Assembly (NCBI RefSeq): GCF_001692325.1 | Contig: NZ_LXKN01000007.1 | Coordinates: 122,661-186,660 of the forward strand | Direction: 5' to 3' | Source of the DNA: Rhizobium sp. AC27/96 | GTDB taxonomy: Bacteria > Pseudomonadota > Alphaproteobacteria > Rhizobiales > Rhizobiaceae | Length of the DNA: 64,000 nucleotides | Made by a program: the position numbers and the translations under genes | The notes under the pieces: model-generated | What the model was told of the DNA's origin: nothing | What the model saw: only the letters and a program-made list of their open reading frames with translations | Databases searched by the model: none | In this document: positions 26,983-34,833 of the stretch, piece by piece | Numbering within the stretch: the stretch's first letter is position 1 | Layout of the letters: each line of letters begins with the position of its first letter

Positions 26983-27851
26983 GCGTTTCCTCGACAAGCC
27001 CACAGGCGGATGCGAGCCGCTGGCGTCATGCCTTCGCTACGATAGCCGCCAGACCAAGCATTGCTCTCCCATCGATCTTTCTATTGGTGGTGGCGATCGG
27101 GACCATCTGGCCGCAGATCCTCACGGCAGCCGACCCGATTGCCGCAGACCCCTTACAAGCGCAGCTGCCGCCCTCGGTCGCTCACTGGTTCGGCACGGAT
27201 CATCTCGGGAGAGATGTATTTTCCCGCGTCGTCTATGGCGCGCGCTATTCGATCCTGATCGGCGTCAGCGCCGTTGCCATCGCGTCCATCGTCGGAGCCT
27301 TTCTTGGTCTGATCTCCGGCCTTGCGCGCGGTTTCATCGACGAAGCCATCTCGCGTTTTCTCGATGTGATCTCGTCTTTTCCGGATCTGCTGCTGGCGCT
27401 AGTGCTGATCTCCTTTACCGGCCCTGGCACGGTCAACCTCATCTTTGCTCTCGGCGTTGCCTCGGTGCCGCGCTTTGCAAGGGTGGTGCGGGCCCAGACC
27501 TTTGTCATCGCCAAGAGCGGCTACGTCGAGCAGGCAAAGACATTCGGGCTCACACGAAATGTGCTGGTGATCCGCCATATCCTGCCGCATGCGCTGGCGC
27601 AGGTGCCTGTCCTTGCAACCATCGGTCTGGGCACGACCATCATCCAGGCGGCCGGCCTCAGTTTCCTCGGCATGGGGCCGCAGCCTCCGGCCCCTGAATG
27701 GGGTGCCATGCTGGCGGAAGCGCGCAACTATCTGCGCGTCGCCTGGTGGATCGGGGTCTGGCCCGGCCTCGCGATTACGCTGACGGTGATTTCGATCAGC
27801 GTGCTCGGAAAGCGCTGGCAGCTTGCATTCGAAGGCAGGAGGCAATCGTGA
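26979..27851 (+). CDS. ABC importer permease, DppC type (importer 1)
   Basis: A 290-residue permease with the DppC signature HWFGTDHLGRDVFSRVVYGARYS (about residues 67-89) and the EAA loop VLVIRHILPHALAQVPVLATIGLG. The likely start is TTG 26979, which shares TTGA with the preceding stop, implying translational coupling. The stop overlaps the GTG start of the ATPase gene. Confidence 0.91.
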   Translation: MSVSSTSPQADASRWRHAFATIAARPSIALPSIFLLVVAIGTIWPQILTAADPIAADPLQAQLPPSVAHWFGTDHLGRDVFSRVVYGARYSILIGVSAVAIASIVGAFLGLISGLARGFIDEAISRFLDVISSFPDLLLALVLISFTGPGTVNLIFALGVASVPRFARVVRAQTFVIAKSGYVEQAKTFGLTRNVLVIRHILPHALAQVPVLATIGLGTTIIQAAGLSFLGMGPQPPAPEWGAMLAEARNYLRVAWWIGVWPGLAITLTVISISVLGKRWQLAFEGRRQS

Positions 27852-29512
27852 CCCCTCTCCTCCATATCAGCAATCTCACCATCGGCTTCCCGCAGGGCGA
27901 ACACGCAAATCGCGTCGTGCACGGTATCGACCTGACGATCCACAAGGGCGAAGCGGTGGCGCTCGTCGGAGAATCCGGTTCCGGCAAATCGGTGACGGCG
28001 CGTTCGATCATCGGCCTTGCGGGTGCGACGGCCCGCATCAGCGCCGACCGGTTCGATATCGATGGCGAAGACGTGCGCGATTTCAAGGAAGCGGACTGGC
28101 GACGCCTCCGGGGACGAAAGATAGGCTTCGTCCTTCAGGATGCGCTAGTCTCCCTCGATCCGCTTCGGCGCATCTCGCAGCAGCTCTCGGATGCCTTTGG
28201 CACTCGCGGCTTCTTCGGCCGTCCCAATCTGCGCGAAGACAGCCGTGCCTTGCTAGCGTCCGTCGGCATTCCCGATCCGGACCGCAGGCTCCCGCAATAT
28301 CCGCATCAGCTTTCCGGTGGCCTGCGCCAGCGTGCGCTGATTGCCACGGCGATTGCCCGGCAGCCATCGCTGCTGATCGCCGACGAGCCAACAACGGCGC
28401 TGGACGCGACGGTTCAAAAGCAGATCCTCGATCTCCTGGCCGAACGCCGCCGAGCCGGCCATACGCTTCTCCTCATCAGCCACGATCTGGCGGTCGTCTC
28501 TCGTCTCGCCGATCGTGTGCTGGTCATGAACAATGGCCGGATCGTCGAGGAAGGGCCGACGGAACGGATACTGACTCGGCCGCAACATCCTTATACACAA
28601 CAGCTGCTGGATGCCGTGCCATCCGCCAGCTCGAAGGGGTTTCGGCTCTCGCCGGCCGTCGTCAGCAATTCGCAGGATGCGCAAGTGCAGGCGGATGCCG
28701 AGACCATCGAGCGGATACGGGTTCCGCTGCCGGCAAAGACGATCGATCAGCAAAATCGCCTTCTGTCGGCTCGCAACCTCGTCAAGCGCTATGGCGGATC
28801 GGGCGGCACTTATGCCGTCAACGATGTGACCTTCGATCTCGCATCGGGCGAAGCGCTCGGCATCGTTGGCGAGTCCGGCTCCGGCAAGACGAGCGTTGCG
28901 AAGATCATTCTAGGCCTTGTGGAGCCGGATCAGGGAACGGTGCTCATCGACGACAAGCAGTGGAGCAATATCCCAGAGGCGGAACGTCGCCCCCGACGCG
29001 CCAGCATGCAGCTGATCGCGCAAGATGCGCTCAGTTCCTTCGATCCACGCTATACGGTCGAGAAAATCGTCGGCGAGAGCCTTGATAGCATCGAGGTCTT
29101 CGGCGCGGCCCGCAGGGAGCGGGTGCTGGAAGTGCTGGACGCGGTTCGGCTCAGCGAGGCGTTTCTGAAGCGCCATCCGCGCGAACTTTCCGGCGGCCAA
29201 CGTCAGCGCGTCGCGATTGCCCGCGCCTTTGCGCCGCGCCCGAGGCTTCTGGTAGCCGACGAACCTGTGAGTGCACTCGATGTCTCCGTGCAGGCGCAGG
29301 TGCTTGATCTGCTCGCCGAACTTCAGGCGGCGTCCGGCACATCGCTGCTGTTCATCTCCCACGATCTCGGTGTCGTGCATCATCTGACCGACCGTGTCCT
29401 TGTGATGAAGGATGGCCGGATCGTCGAAGCCGGCGACGTGCACAACGTCTTCACCGCACCGCGCCACTCCTACACGCGCTCCCTGCTGGATGCCGTTCCG
29501 GCCCTGGCCTGA
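27848..29512 (+). CDS. ABC importer ATPase, fused DppD-DppF type (importer 1)
   Basis: A 554-residue protein with two ATP-binding cassettes. The first has Walker A GESGSGKSVTA (about 39-49), signature LSGGLRQRA and Walker B LLIADEP. The second has GESGSGKTSVAK, LSGGQRQRV and LLVADEP. The oligopeptide C-terminal motif (HPYTQQLLDAVPS) follows the first cassette, as in fused GsiA/YejF-like ATPases. GTG 27848 overlaps the permease stop (GTGA); upstream codons in the same frame run inside the permease gene. Confidence 0.92.
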   Translation: MTPLLHISNLTIGFPQGEHANRVVHGIDLTIHKGEAVALVGESGSGKSVTARSIIGLAGATARISADRFDIDGEDVRDFKEADWRRLRGRKIGFVLQDALVSLDPLRRISQQLSDAFGTRGFFGRPNLREDSRALLASVGIPDPDRRLPQYPHQLSGGLRQRALIATAIARQPSLLIADEPTTALDATVQKQILDLLAERRRAGHTLLLISHDLAVVSRLADRVLVMNNGRIVEEGPTERILTRPQHPYTQQLLDAVPSASSKGFRLSPAVVSNSQDAQVQADAETIERIRVPLPAKTIDQQNRLLSARNLVKRYGGSGGTYAVNDVTFDLASGEALGIVGESGSGKTSVAKIILGLVEPDQGTVLIDDKQWSNIPEAERRPRRASMQLIAQDALSSFDPRYTVEKIVGESLDSIEVFGAARRERVLEVLDAVRLSEAFLKRHPRELSGGQRQRVAIARAFAPRPRLLVADEPVSALDVSVQAQVLDLLAELQAASGTSLLFISHDLGVVHHLTDRVLVMKDGRIVEAGDVHNVFTAPRHSYTRSLLDAVPALA

Positions 29513-29575
29513 AACGCAACTCACCATGCCGGCGGGTGCCGGATGCAGATCTCTAGACTAGCAAGGAAATCCGTC

Positions 29576-30901
29576 ATGACGCTCAATCGTACCAGACGCC
29601 TGAAGACCCTGACCGGAGCCGGCAGTGTCGTTGCCGCATCGAATGATGCAAGCCCGGTGACGGGCATCAAGCGGGCCGTCGACTTGGCCCGCAAGGCCGA
29701 AGCCGAGAAGATCACCGGCCTGTTCACGGCTGACCTTCTCCACATCGATCCGGCGGGGCTTGCGGGGACGGCGGGCATTCAGGAGCCGATCATCGCTCTT
29801 GCCGCGCTCAGCCAGGTTACATCGCATATCGGCCTGATCGCCACCGTTTCGACCACCTTTCACTACCCCTACAATCTCGCGCGCCAGATCGGCACGCTCG
29901 ATCATGCAAGCGGCGGACGCGCCGGCTGGAACGCGGTGACCTCTTCCGTCGGCGAGGAGAATTTCGGCGAGACATTGCCAAGCCCGGAAGAACGCTACGA
30001 GCGCGCGGCCGAATTCATCGAGATCGTCAATGCGCTCTATGACGCCAACGAGCGCGATGCGGCCACACGCAAATCCTCCGGAGCGGTCGGCATCGATCCG
30101 TCGAAGTTTCACCCGATCAATTATCGCGGCAAGCATTTCAGCGTCGAAGGACCGCTCAATGTGCCGCCATTGCCGCAGGGACGCCCGGTCCAGTTTCAGG
30201 CCGGACAGTCCGAAGCAGGCGTGACGGTCGGCGCGCGATATGCCGAGGTGGTCTATACGTCGCAGCCGAAGCTCGAGGATGCCATCGCCTTCGCAACGGA
30301 GCTGCGCCGCCGCGCAACAAGCTTCGGGCGAGCAAGCGGCCTTCCCTTCATCATGAACTCCTTCCATTCGGTGATCGGCGAATCCGATGCCGATGTGGCA
30401 AGGCGCCTGAAGGAAAAGCAGGAGCGGATCGACTACGAGCAGGGCCGCCTGAAACTGGCTGATATGCTCGGCGGAAATCTCGATCTCTCCGAGTTGCCGC
30501 TCGACAAGCCGTTGCCGGAAACATTGTTACCGGAAGTCACCAGCATCAATCGCCGGCGCGGTCGCGTGGAGATCTTCCGTCGCTATGCCCGCGATGGTCT
30601 GACGCTGCGGGAATTGATCATTCAGGCGCAGGAAACCGGCCACTGGTCGGTGGCCGGCACGCCGGAACAGCTTGCGGATGCCATCGAAGAGCGTGTCCGC
30701 GCCGGCGTTCTGGATGTGCTGTCCCTGCATGGATTGGGCAATCCGGATCAGGAAGATTTGCTCATCAACGGATTGCTGCCCGAGCTGCGCCGCCGCTCGA
30801 TCATCGATACGGATTATGTCGGAGATGACTTCCGCTCCAATCTGGAGCTGCCGCCCTATGTCGCCGCTCTGGATACCGTACCCGCGGCGAAACATGGCTG
30901 A
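29576..30901 (+). CDS. NtaA/SnaA/DszA-family FMN-dependent monooxygenase with unusual N-terminus
   Basis: A 441-residue luciferase-like protein. Core motifs are ITGLFTADLLHIDPAG, IGLIATVSTTFHYPYNLARQIGTLDHASGGRAGWNAVTS and the tail DTDYVGDDFRSNLELP. The first 25 residues (MTLNRTRRLKTLTGAGSVVA) do not resemble the usual NtaA first strand and its HxxAW loop, so the flavin/substrate entrance may differ. ATG 29576 follows AAGGAA; the frame extends to 29543. It is the last gene of the ABC importer 1 operon. Confidence 0.87.
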   Translation: MTLNRTRRLKTLTGAGSVVAASNDASPVTGIKRAVDLARKAEAEKITGLFTADLLHIDPAGLAGTAGIQEPIIALAALSQVTSHIGLIATVSTTFHYPYNLARQIGTLDHASGGRAGWNAVTSSVGEENFGETLPSPEERYERAAEFIEIVNALYDANERDAATRKSSGAVGIDPSKFHPINYRGKHFSVEGPLNVPPLPQGRPVQFQAGQSEAGVTVGARYAEVVYTSQPKLEDAIAFATELRRRATSFGRASGLPFIMNSFHSVIGESDADVARRLKEKQERIDYEQGRLKLADMLGGNLDLSELPLDKPLPETLLPEVTSINRRRGRVEIFRRYARDGLTLRELIIQAQETGHWSVAGTPEQLADAIEERVRAGVLDVLSLHGLGNPDQEDLLINGLLPELRRRSIIDTDYVGDDFRSNLELPPYVAALDTVPAAKHG

Positions 30902-30925
30902 GGCTGCCGGTCGCATTCAATACCG

Positions 30926-30956
30926 GCCTCGGCGCTGGATTTCCCGGCGCCGAGGC
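30926..30956. terminator. Hairpin between convergent monooxygenase and lyase genes
   Basis: GCCTCGGCGC-11-GCGCCGAGGC is a perfect 10-bp stem in the 85-bp convergent gap. There is no U-tract on either side, so it is a possible bidirectional terminator or end-protecting hairpin. Confidence 0.5.
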
Positions 30957-30986
30957 GGATAGGAGACATGTCTTCGAACTTGCCGC

Positions 30987-32177
30987 TCAGACGACGGCAG
31001 CCGCGGCAAACCCGCGCTCAAGGTCGGCAATGAGATCGCTCGCATCTTCAAGCCCGATTTGCAGGCGGATGAGCGGCCCTTCCTCAGGTGGCTGCACCAC
31101 ACGTCGATCGCTGAGATCGACCACCAGCGCCAGGCTCTGAAACCCACCCCAGGAATAGCCGAGGCCGAAGAGCGAGAGAGCATCGAGAAATCTCTCAGCC
31201 CTCGGCGCAAAATCCTGCTTTCGATCTGTGGCAAGGACGAAGGAGAAGACACCGCCGCCACCCTTGAAGTCACGTTTCCAGATATCGTGGCCCGGAAAGC
31301 TGCTGAGAGCCGGGTGAAGGACGCGGGCAACGTCCTCCCGTGCCTCAAGCCATTTCGCCACCGCCAGGGCATTTGCCTGATGCCGCTCCAGCCGAACACC
31401 CATCGTGCGCAAGCCGCGCAGAACTTGATAGGCATCGTCCGGCGTGCCGCAAAAGCCGAGCGCGCCGTTGGCCTGCCTCAGCTTGCGCCAATGCTTGGCG
31501 TTTGCGGAGATCGTCCCCATCAGGATATCGGCGTGCCCCGCCGGATATTTCGTCGATGCCTGTATGGATACATCGACACCGAAATCCAACGGCTTGAAAT
31601 AGAGCGGAGTCGCCCAGGTATTGTCCATGGTGACCACTGCATCATGCCGATGCGCCACTTCTGCGATCGCTGGAATATCCTGTATTTCGAAAGTATTCGA
31701 ACCCGGCGCCTCGGTGTGAACCAGCTTCGTGTTCGGGCGGAAGAGCGCCTCGATCTCCGCGCCGGCCGCCGGATCGTAATAGTCGATCTCAATGCCGAAC
31801 CGCGCCAGCATCGTATCGCAGAATTGCCTGACGTTGCCGTAGACGGAATCGACGATCAGCGCGTGATCGCCGGGCGAGAGATAGGCCAGCAGCGCGACGG
31901 TAACCGCCGCAAGGCCGGAGGGAACGAGAACCGTGCCGGCAGCGCCCTCCAATTCATTCACGGCGTTGCAGAGTGCATCGGTGGTCGGTGTTCCCCGCGT
32001 TGCATAGGTATATTTCTGCCCGTGCCGTTCCATCGTCTGCGCGTCGGGGAAAAGAACGGTCGAGGCGTGAACCTTGGGTGGGTTGATGAAGCCATGATAG
32101 TCGAATGGATCGTAGCCGGCTCGCACGAGCTGGGTATTCGGGCCAAGCGGGTCCAGGCGATCGTCTGAATTGCTCAT
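30987..32177 (-). CDS. Cystathionine beta-lyase-like PLP enzyme (MetC family)
   Basis: A 396-residue Cys/Met-metabolism PLP enzyme. The cofactor lysine is in SIQASTKYPAGHADILMG (K210), with VPSGLAAVTVALLAYL, TEAPGSNTFEIQDI and DNTWATPLYFKPLDFG around it. It probably cleaves the C-S bond of cystathionine or another cysteine thioether to a thiol, pyruvate and ammonia. The start ATG 32177 shares one base with the upstream cysteine synthase stop (TGATG), so the two are coupled. The longer frame to 32288 runs inside that gene. Confidence 0.92.
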   Translation of the reverse strand: MSNSDDRLDPLGPNTQLVRAGYDPFDYHGFINPPKVHASTVLFPDAQTMERHGQKYTYATRGTPTTDALCNAVNELEGAAGTVLVPSGLAAVTVALLAYLSPGDHALIVDSVYGNVRQFCDTMLARFGIEIDYYDPAAGAEIEALFRPNTKLVHTEAPGSNTFEIQDIPAIAEVAHRHDAVVTMDNTWATPLYFKPLDFGVDVSIQASTKYPAGHADILMGTISANAKHWRKLRQANGALGFCGTPDDAYQVLRGLRTMGVRLERHQANALAVAKWLEAREDVARVLHPALSSFPGHDIWKRDFKGGGGVFSFVLATDRKQDFAPRAERFLDALSLFGLGYSWGGFQSLALVVDLSDRRVVQPPEEGPLIRLQIGLEDASDLIADLERGFAAAAVV

Positions 32178-33133
32178 CAAGCCTGCTCCGTTTCTGCCGC
32201 CAGATATCGTTCGCCGGTGTCGGGCAGAACCGCGACGATGACCTTGCCGGCGTTTTCCGGACGCGCGGCCAGCTCGGTCGCCACCCACAATACGGCACCC
32301 GACGAGGTTCCGGCAAATATGCCCTCCTCGGCCGCCAGCGCTCTCGCTGTCTTGCGCGCGTCAGCCGTGTTGAGCGCGATCACCTCATCGGCAATCGTCG
32401 TGTCGAAGTTGCGCGGCAATTGTTCGGGCGGCACCTCGCTCACCTTGTGCACGCCGTCGATTTCCTCCGGATAGGGATTTTCTTCCGTCGGCAAGGATTC
32501 CTCTGCCGGTTCGGCGATGACGATCTTCAGATCCGGCTTCTTGGACCTGAGAAACTTGCCGGCCCCCGAAATGGTGCCGCCAGTGCCGACGCCGCCAACG
32601 AAGATATCGATAGTGCCTTCGGTATCTCGCCAGATCTCGGGGCCTGTCGTTTCGAAATGCGTGCGCGGATTTGCCGGATTGGCGAGCTGATCGGTGAAGA
32701 AAGCCGTTGGGTTCTCTTCCTGTACGCGCGCCGTGATCTTGTCGAGCGCCTCAGGATCGAGGAAGAACTCGTTTTTCACCGTGACGATTTCAGCGCCGAA
32801 GAAGCGGAGCAGCTTGATCTTGTCGGGACTGATATTGTCGCTCAGATAGAACTTCGTCCGGTAGCCCCGGGATGCGGCGATGGCCGCGAGGCCAATGCCG
32901 GTGTTGCCGCTGGTCACATCGACAAGCAGATCGCCTGGCCGGATCTTTCCCCTCTCTTCGGCATCCTTGATGATCCCCCAGGCGATACGATCCTTCACGC
33001 TGCCGGCGGGATTAAAATATTCGATCTTTGCGAGGATGCGAGCGTCAAGGCTCCTGTTCCTGCGATAGTTATGCAGCTCCAGCAGAGGCGTGTTCCCGAT
33101 GAGGTCCGTGAAGCTGTTGTATAGTCTTGTCAC
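32177..33133 (-). CDS. Cysteine synthase / cystathionine beta-synthase-like PLP enzyme
   Basis: A 318-residue fold-type II PLP enzyme. GNTPL is at 13-17, the PLP lysine is K47 in NPAGSVKDR, the TSGNTG loop is at 74-79, and GVGTGGTISG is the phosphate-binding loop. It could be O-acetylserine sulfhydrylase or, given the adjacent gamma/beta-lyase, an MccA-like cystathionine-forming enzyme. Its placement in a regulon with the second ABC importer and flavin monooxygenases suggests recycling of sulfur freed from organosulfur compounds. The probable first gene of the operon is the small membrane protein upstream. Confidence 0.9.
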   Translation of the reverse strand: MTRLYNSFTDLIGNTPLLELHNYRRNRSLDARILAKIEYFNPAGSVKDRIAWGIIKDAEERGKIRPGDLLVDVTSGNTGIGLAAIAASRGYRTKFYLSDNISPDKIKLLRFFGAEIVTVKNEFFLDPEALDKITARVQEENPTAFFTDQLANPANPRTHFETTGPEIWRDTEGTIDIFVGGVGTGGTISGAGKFLRSKKPDLKIVIAEPAEESLPTEENPYPEEIDGVHKVSEVPPEQLPRNFDTTIADEVIALNTADARKTARALAAEEGIFAGTSSGAVLWVATELAARPENAGKVIVAVLPDTGERYLAAETEQA

Positions 33134-33209
33134 TCAACACTCCTGTTGATGAATAGGGGCATAGGAGAAGAGGTTTGGCGGGCATCGCTGCGCCGGGGAG
33201 CGACTACCT

Positions 33210-33359
33210 TCAACCGCCGCAGATGGCGTACAGCAGCAGAACAAAGGAGACGAGCACCATGAAGGCCGCGAACAGATGCTGGAGCATCTGCCAAATGCGC
33301 CAGCGCGTCGGCAAGGTCGGACGGGTTGCAAGCGAGGCCAGATAGAGGACAGTATCCAT
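33210..33359 (-). CDS. Small single-helix membrane protein
   Basis: A 49-residue ORF, MDTVLYLASLATRPTLPTRW then RIWQMLQHLFAAFMVLVSFV, ending in LLLYAICGG. It has one strong hydrophobic helix near the C-terminus and a basic linker, so N-terminus-in topology is likely. ATG 33359 has a good AGGAGC ribosome site 6 bases away. The shared 17-bp dyad lies 87 bp upstream, about the distance it has from the importer 2 gene, so this ORF probably starts the operon with cysteine synthase and the lyase. Function is unrecognised. It is below the size most annotation pipelines call confidently. Confidence 0.6.
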   Translation of the reverse strand: MDTVLYLASLATRPTLPTRWRIWQMLQHLFAAFMVLVSFVLLLYAICGG

Positions 33360-33446
33360 GAAAGCTCCTGACGCTGGCGCCCGCCCTACCCCGTGCACCT
33401 GAGTGGCGGCTGCAAGACGGCTCCATTATTCATGAGCATAATATTG

Positions 33447-33463
33447 TCTATAAAATTAGTGGA
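33447..33463. promoter_or_regulatory. Shared organosulfur-island dyad, site B
   Basis: TCTATAAAATTAGTGGA, preceded by AATATTG and followed by TTAAAG. Over the 31 bases from AATATTG it matches site C at 26 positions. It lies 87 bp upstream of the small membrane protein gene that leads to cysteine synthase and cystathionine beta-lyase. Probable operator. Confidence 0.65.
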
Positions 33464-33671
33464 TTAAAGAAACGATTTTCTGCTGATGCGTGCGGCGTCG
33501 ACAAAATGCATTTCTTCGCAAGCGTCGAATCGAATGCGCTCGCGGCAAGCGAGGGAGCGACCTGTTTGCTCCGGCATCCGTAATAACGGATAGATTTCTG
33601 CAATAATGAGGATAATCGACAACCCAACAGAGTTGCATCTATTCTATTGGAGGAAAGAATATTAAAACAAT

Positions 33672-33692
33672 TTTTCGCATTGAAAGCGAAAA
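33672..33692. promoter_or_regulatory. Dyad upstream of methionine-rich gene
   Basis: TTTTCGC-7-GCGAAAA is a perfect 7-bp inverted repeat 64 bp before ATG 33757, in a position suited to an operator. It does not resemble the 17-bp sulfur-island dyad, so a different regulator is likely. Confidence 0.4.
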
Positions 33693-33756
33693 TTAGTTGG
33701 CATACCTCAATTTTCATTGAAAGCCGGAATGCGGCGGAGCTCGGGAGACAACGACG

Positions 33757-34116
33757 ATGAACCCTGCAATGAACATGATGCCGATGATGAACCCCATGAT
33801 GGGTGGTATGCCCATGATGAACCCAATGATGGGCGGCATGTCCATGATGAATCCGATGATGGGTGGCATGCCGATGATGGGCCAGATGCCGATGATGAAC
33901 CCCATGATGATGCCAATGATGCAGATGATGATGGGCAAGATGACCTGCAAGATGACGCCGAAGGGCATGGTCTGCGAAATGATGCCCATGGAAGGCATGG
34001 ACAAGGACATGTTCATGGAATGCTGCAAGCGCATGATGTCCATGATGTCGTCTGGCATGCCGATGATGATGATGTGCGGCAACATGATGATGTGCTGCAC
34101 GATGGAAGCAGCCTGA
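33757..34116 (+). CDS. Methionine-rich repeat protein (45% Met), unknown function
   Basis: A 119-residue protein with 54 methionines and 7 cysteines. Residues 10-39 are three copies of a 10-residue repeat, MMNPMMGGM(P/S); a shortened fourth unit follows. The C-terminal half is mixed (KMTCKMTPKGMVCEMMP, then MECCKRMM) with MCGN and MMCCT near the end. No signal peptide is seen. GGGAG precedes ATG 33757 by 9 bases, and a strong terminator follows 51 bp past the stop, so it is a complete single-gene unit. MxxM and CC spacing would suit binding of Cu(I) or other soft metals, or it could be a methionine/sulfur store or oxidant sink. None of these is shown. An AT-poor ATG-rich repeat can also keep open frames by chance, but ribosome site and terminator argue for a real gene. 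Confidence 0.75.
   Translation: MNPAMNMMPMMNPMMGGMPMMNPMMGGMSMMNPMMGGMPMMGQMPMMNPMMMPMMQMMMGKMTCKMTPKGMVCEMMPMEGMDKDMFMECCKRMMSMMSSGMPMMMMCGNMMMCCTMEAA
33784..33873 (+). repeat. In-frame 30-bp tandem repeat, three units
   Basis: Residues 10-39 of the methionine-rich protein repeat with period 10 residues (30 bp): ATGATGAACCCNATGATGGG-type units with silent changes (ccc/cca/ccg). The synonymous differences between units suggest that the protein sequence, rather than DNA only, is being kept. Confidence 0.7.
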
Positions 34117-34167
34117 TCCTGCTTCCTATTGCTGACCGGAACAGCAATCAGTCTTTCCGGTCACTTC

Positions 34168-34190
34168 GGCCGCCCTTAGGGCGGCCTTTT
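34168..34190 (+). terminator. Rho-independent terminator of methionine-rich gene
   Basis: GGCCGCCC-TTA-GGGCGGCC followed by TTTTC: an 8-bp G+C stem with a three-base loop and U-tract, 51 bases past the stop. It also separates the gene from the convergent XRE-cupin regulator. Confidence 0.85.
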
Positions 34191-34209
34191 CATTGAAACT
34201 GCCAAACAA

Positions 34210-34833
34210 TCAGCCGCGAACTTCCTCGACATAGGTGGTAACGAGGTAGAGCACGGCTTCATTCGCGGTCATGTTGCGATAGCTGTGGGCCACATCTGCC
34301 TCGAATATGACGGCATCGCCTTCGCCGAGGATCTGTGCGGCGTGCCGGCCGGCGACGATCTCGACCGTTCCGCGCGAGACGACCAAATTTTCGATCGTGC
34401 CGGGTCGATGCGCCTCGGCGTTCTCCGTGTGATGCGGCGCGATGCGCAATTCGTAGAACTCGACCTTGCGTTCGCTCTCGTAGGGGAAAAGTGCCCGTGT
34501 CTGAAACCGTCCTTCCGAGGCGGACAGGACCTTGGCTTTCGCGTGGGTGAGGACCTGGAGGGTGGTTTCTTGCGGCTCGGCAATCAGCGAACCGCAGGAC
34601 ACGTCCAGCGCTGCTGCGATTTTCCAGAGGATGGCGATGGTTGGGCTGCTCTTGCCGGTTTCGATCTGGCCGAGCATGGCGCGGCTGACACCGGATATTT
34701 TGGCCAGTCGATCGAGCGAATAACCGCGGCGCGTCCGTAGACGACGCAGGTTCTGGCCTGTCAGTGTCGAGATTTCGTCGATTGCCTCCGCCCTGGAGAC
34801 CAGATGCAACGGCCCGCCCGCGTCAAGCGCCAT
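34210..34833 (-). CDS. XRE-cupin transcriptional regulator
   Basis: A 207-residue protein. It has an XRE helix-turn-helix at about 29-80 (LRRLRTRRGYSLDRLAKISG, VSRAMLGQIETGKSSPTIAIL) and a C-terminal cupin (HRPGTIENLVVSRGTVEIVAG... GDAVIFEADVAHSYRN). This SutR/YdcN-like layout is often linked to sulfur, amino-acid or polyamine control in proteobacteria. The start ATG 34833 lies inside the 3' end of a 59-residue ORF, overlapping it by 11 bp. It is a candidate regulator for the surrounding sulfur genes, along with the LysR at 40493-41365. Confidence 0.9.
   Translation of the reverse strand: MALDAGGPLHLVSRAEAIDEISTLTGQNLRRLRTRRGYSLDRLAKISGVSRAMLGQIETGKSSPTIAILWKIAAALDVSCGSLIAEPQETTLQVLTHAKAKVLSASEGRFQTRALFPYESERKVEFYELRIAPHHTENAEAHRPGTIENLVVSRGTVEIVAGRHAAQILGEGDAVIFEADVAHSYRNMTANEAVLYLVTTYVEEVRG

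Larger units (their letters stand above)
33360..33756. other. 397-bp intergenic region with two promoter regions
   Basis: AT-rich compared with its surroundings and without a convincing gene; a reverse-strand 89-codon frame lacks a good ribosome site and any family likeness. It holds the shared dyad site B (33447-33463), a small ATCCGT-4-ACGGAT hairpin (33576-33591) and a TTTTCGC/GCGAAAA dyad (33672-33692). It serves as the promoter region for two divergent units: the leftward sulfur operon and the rightward methionine-rich gene. Confidence 0.6.

Noticed and set aside
29550..29566. CTCTAGACTAGC before the last monooxygenase of importer 1 operon as another dyad copy
   Set aside because: Only the CTAGACTA part matches, there is no dyad, and the gene is already downstream in the operon.
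33448..33717. Possible 89-codon reverse gene in the methionine-rich gene's upstream region
   Set aside because: It crosses the regulatory dyads, has no ribosome site and looks like random AT-rich sequence.
33714..34100. Long reverse-strand frame of 128 codons, rich in Ile and Met, opposite the methionine-rich gene
   Set aside because: It mirrors the ATG-rich repeat of the forward gene (ATG reads as CAT/ATC on the other strand), has no ribosome site, and lacks its own terminator. The forward gene has both.
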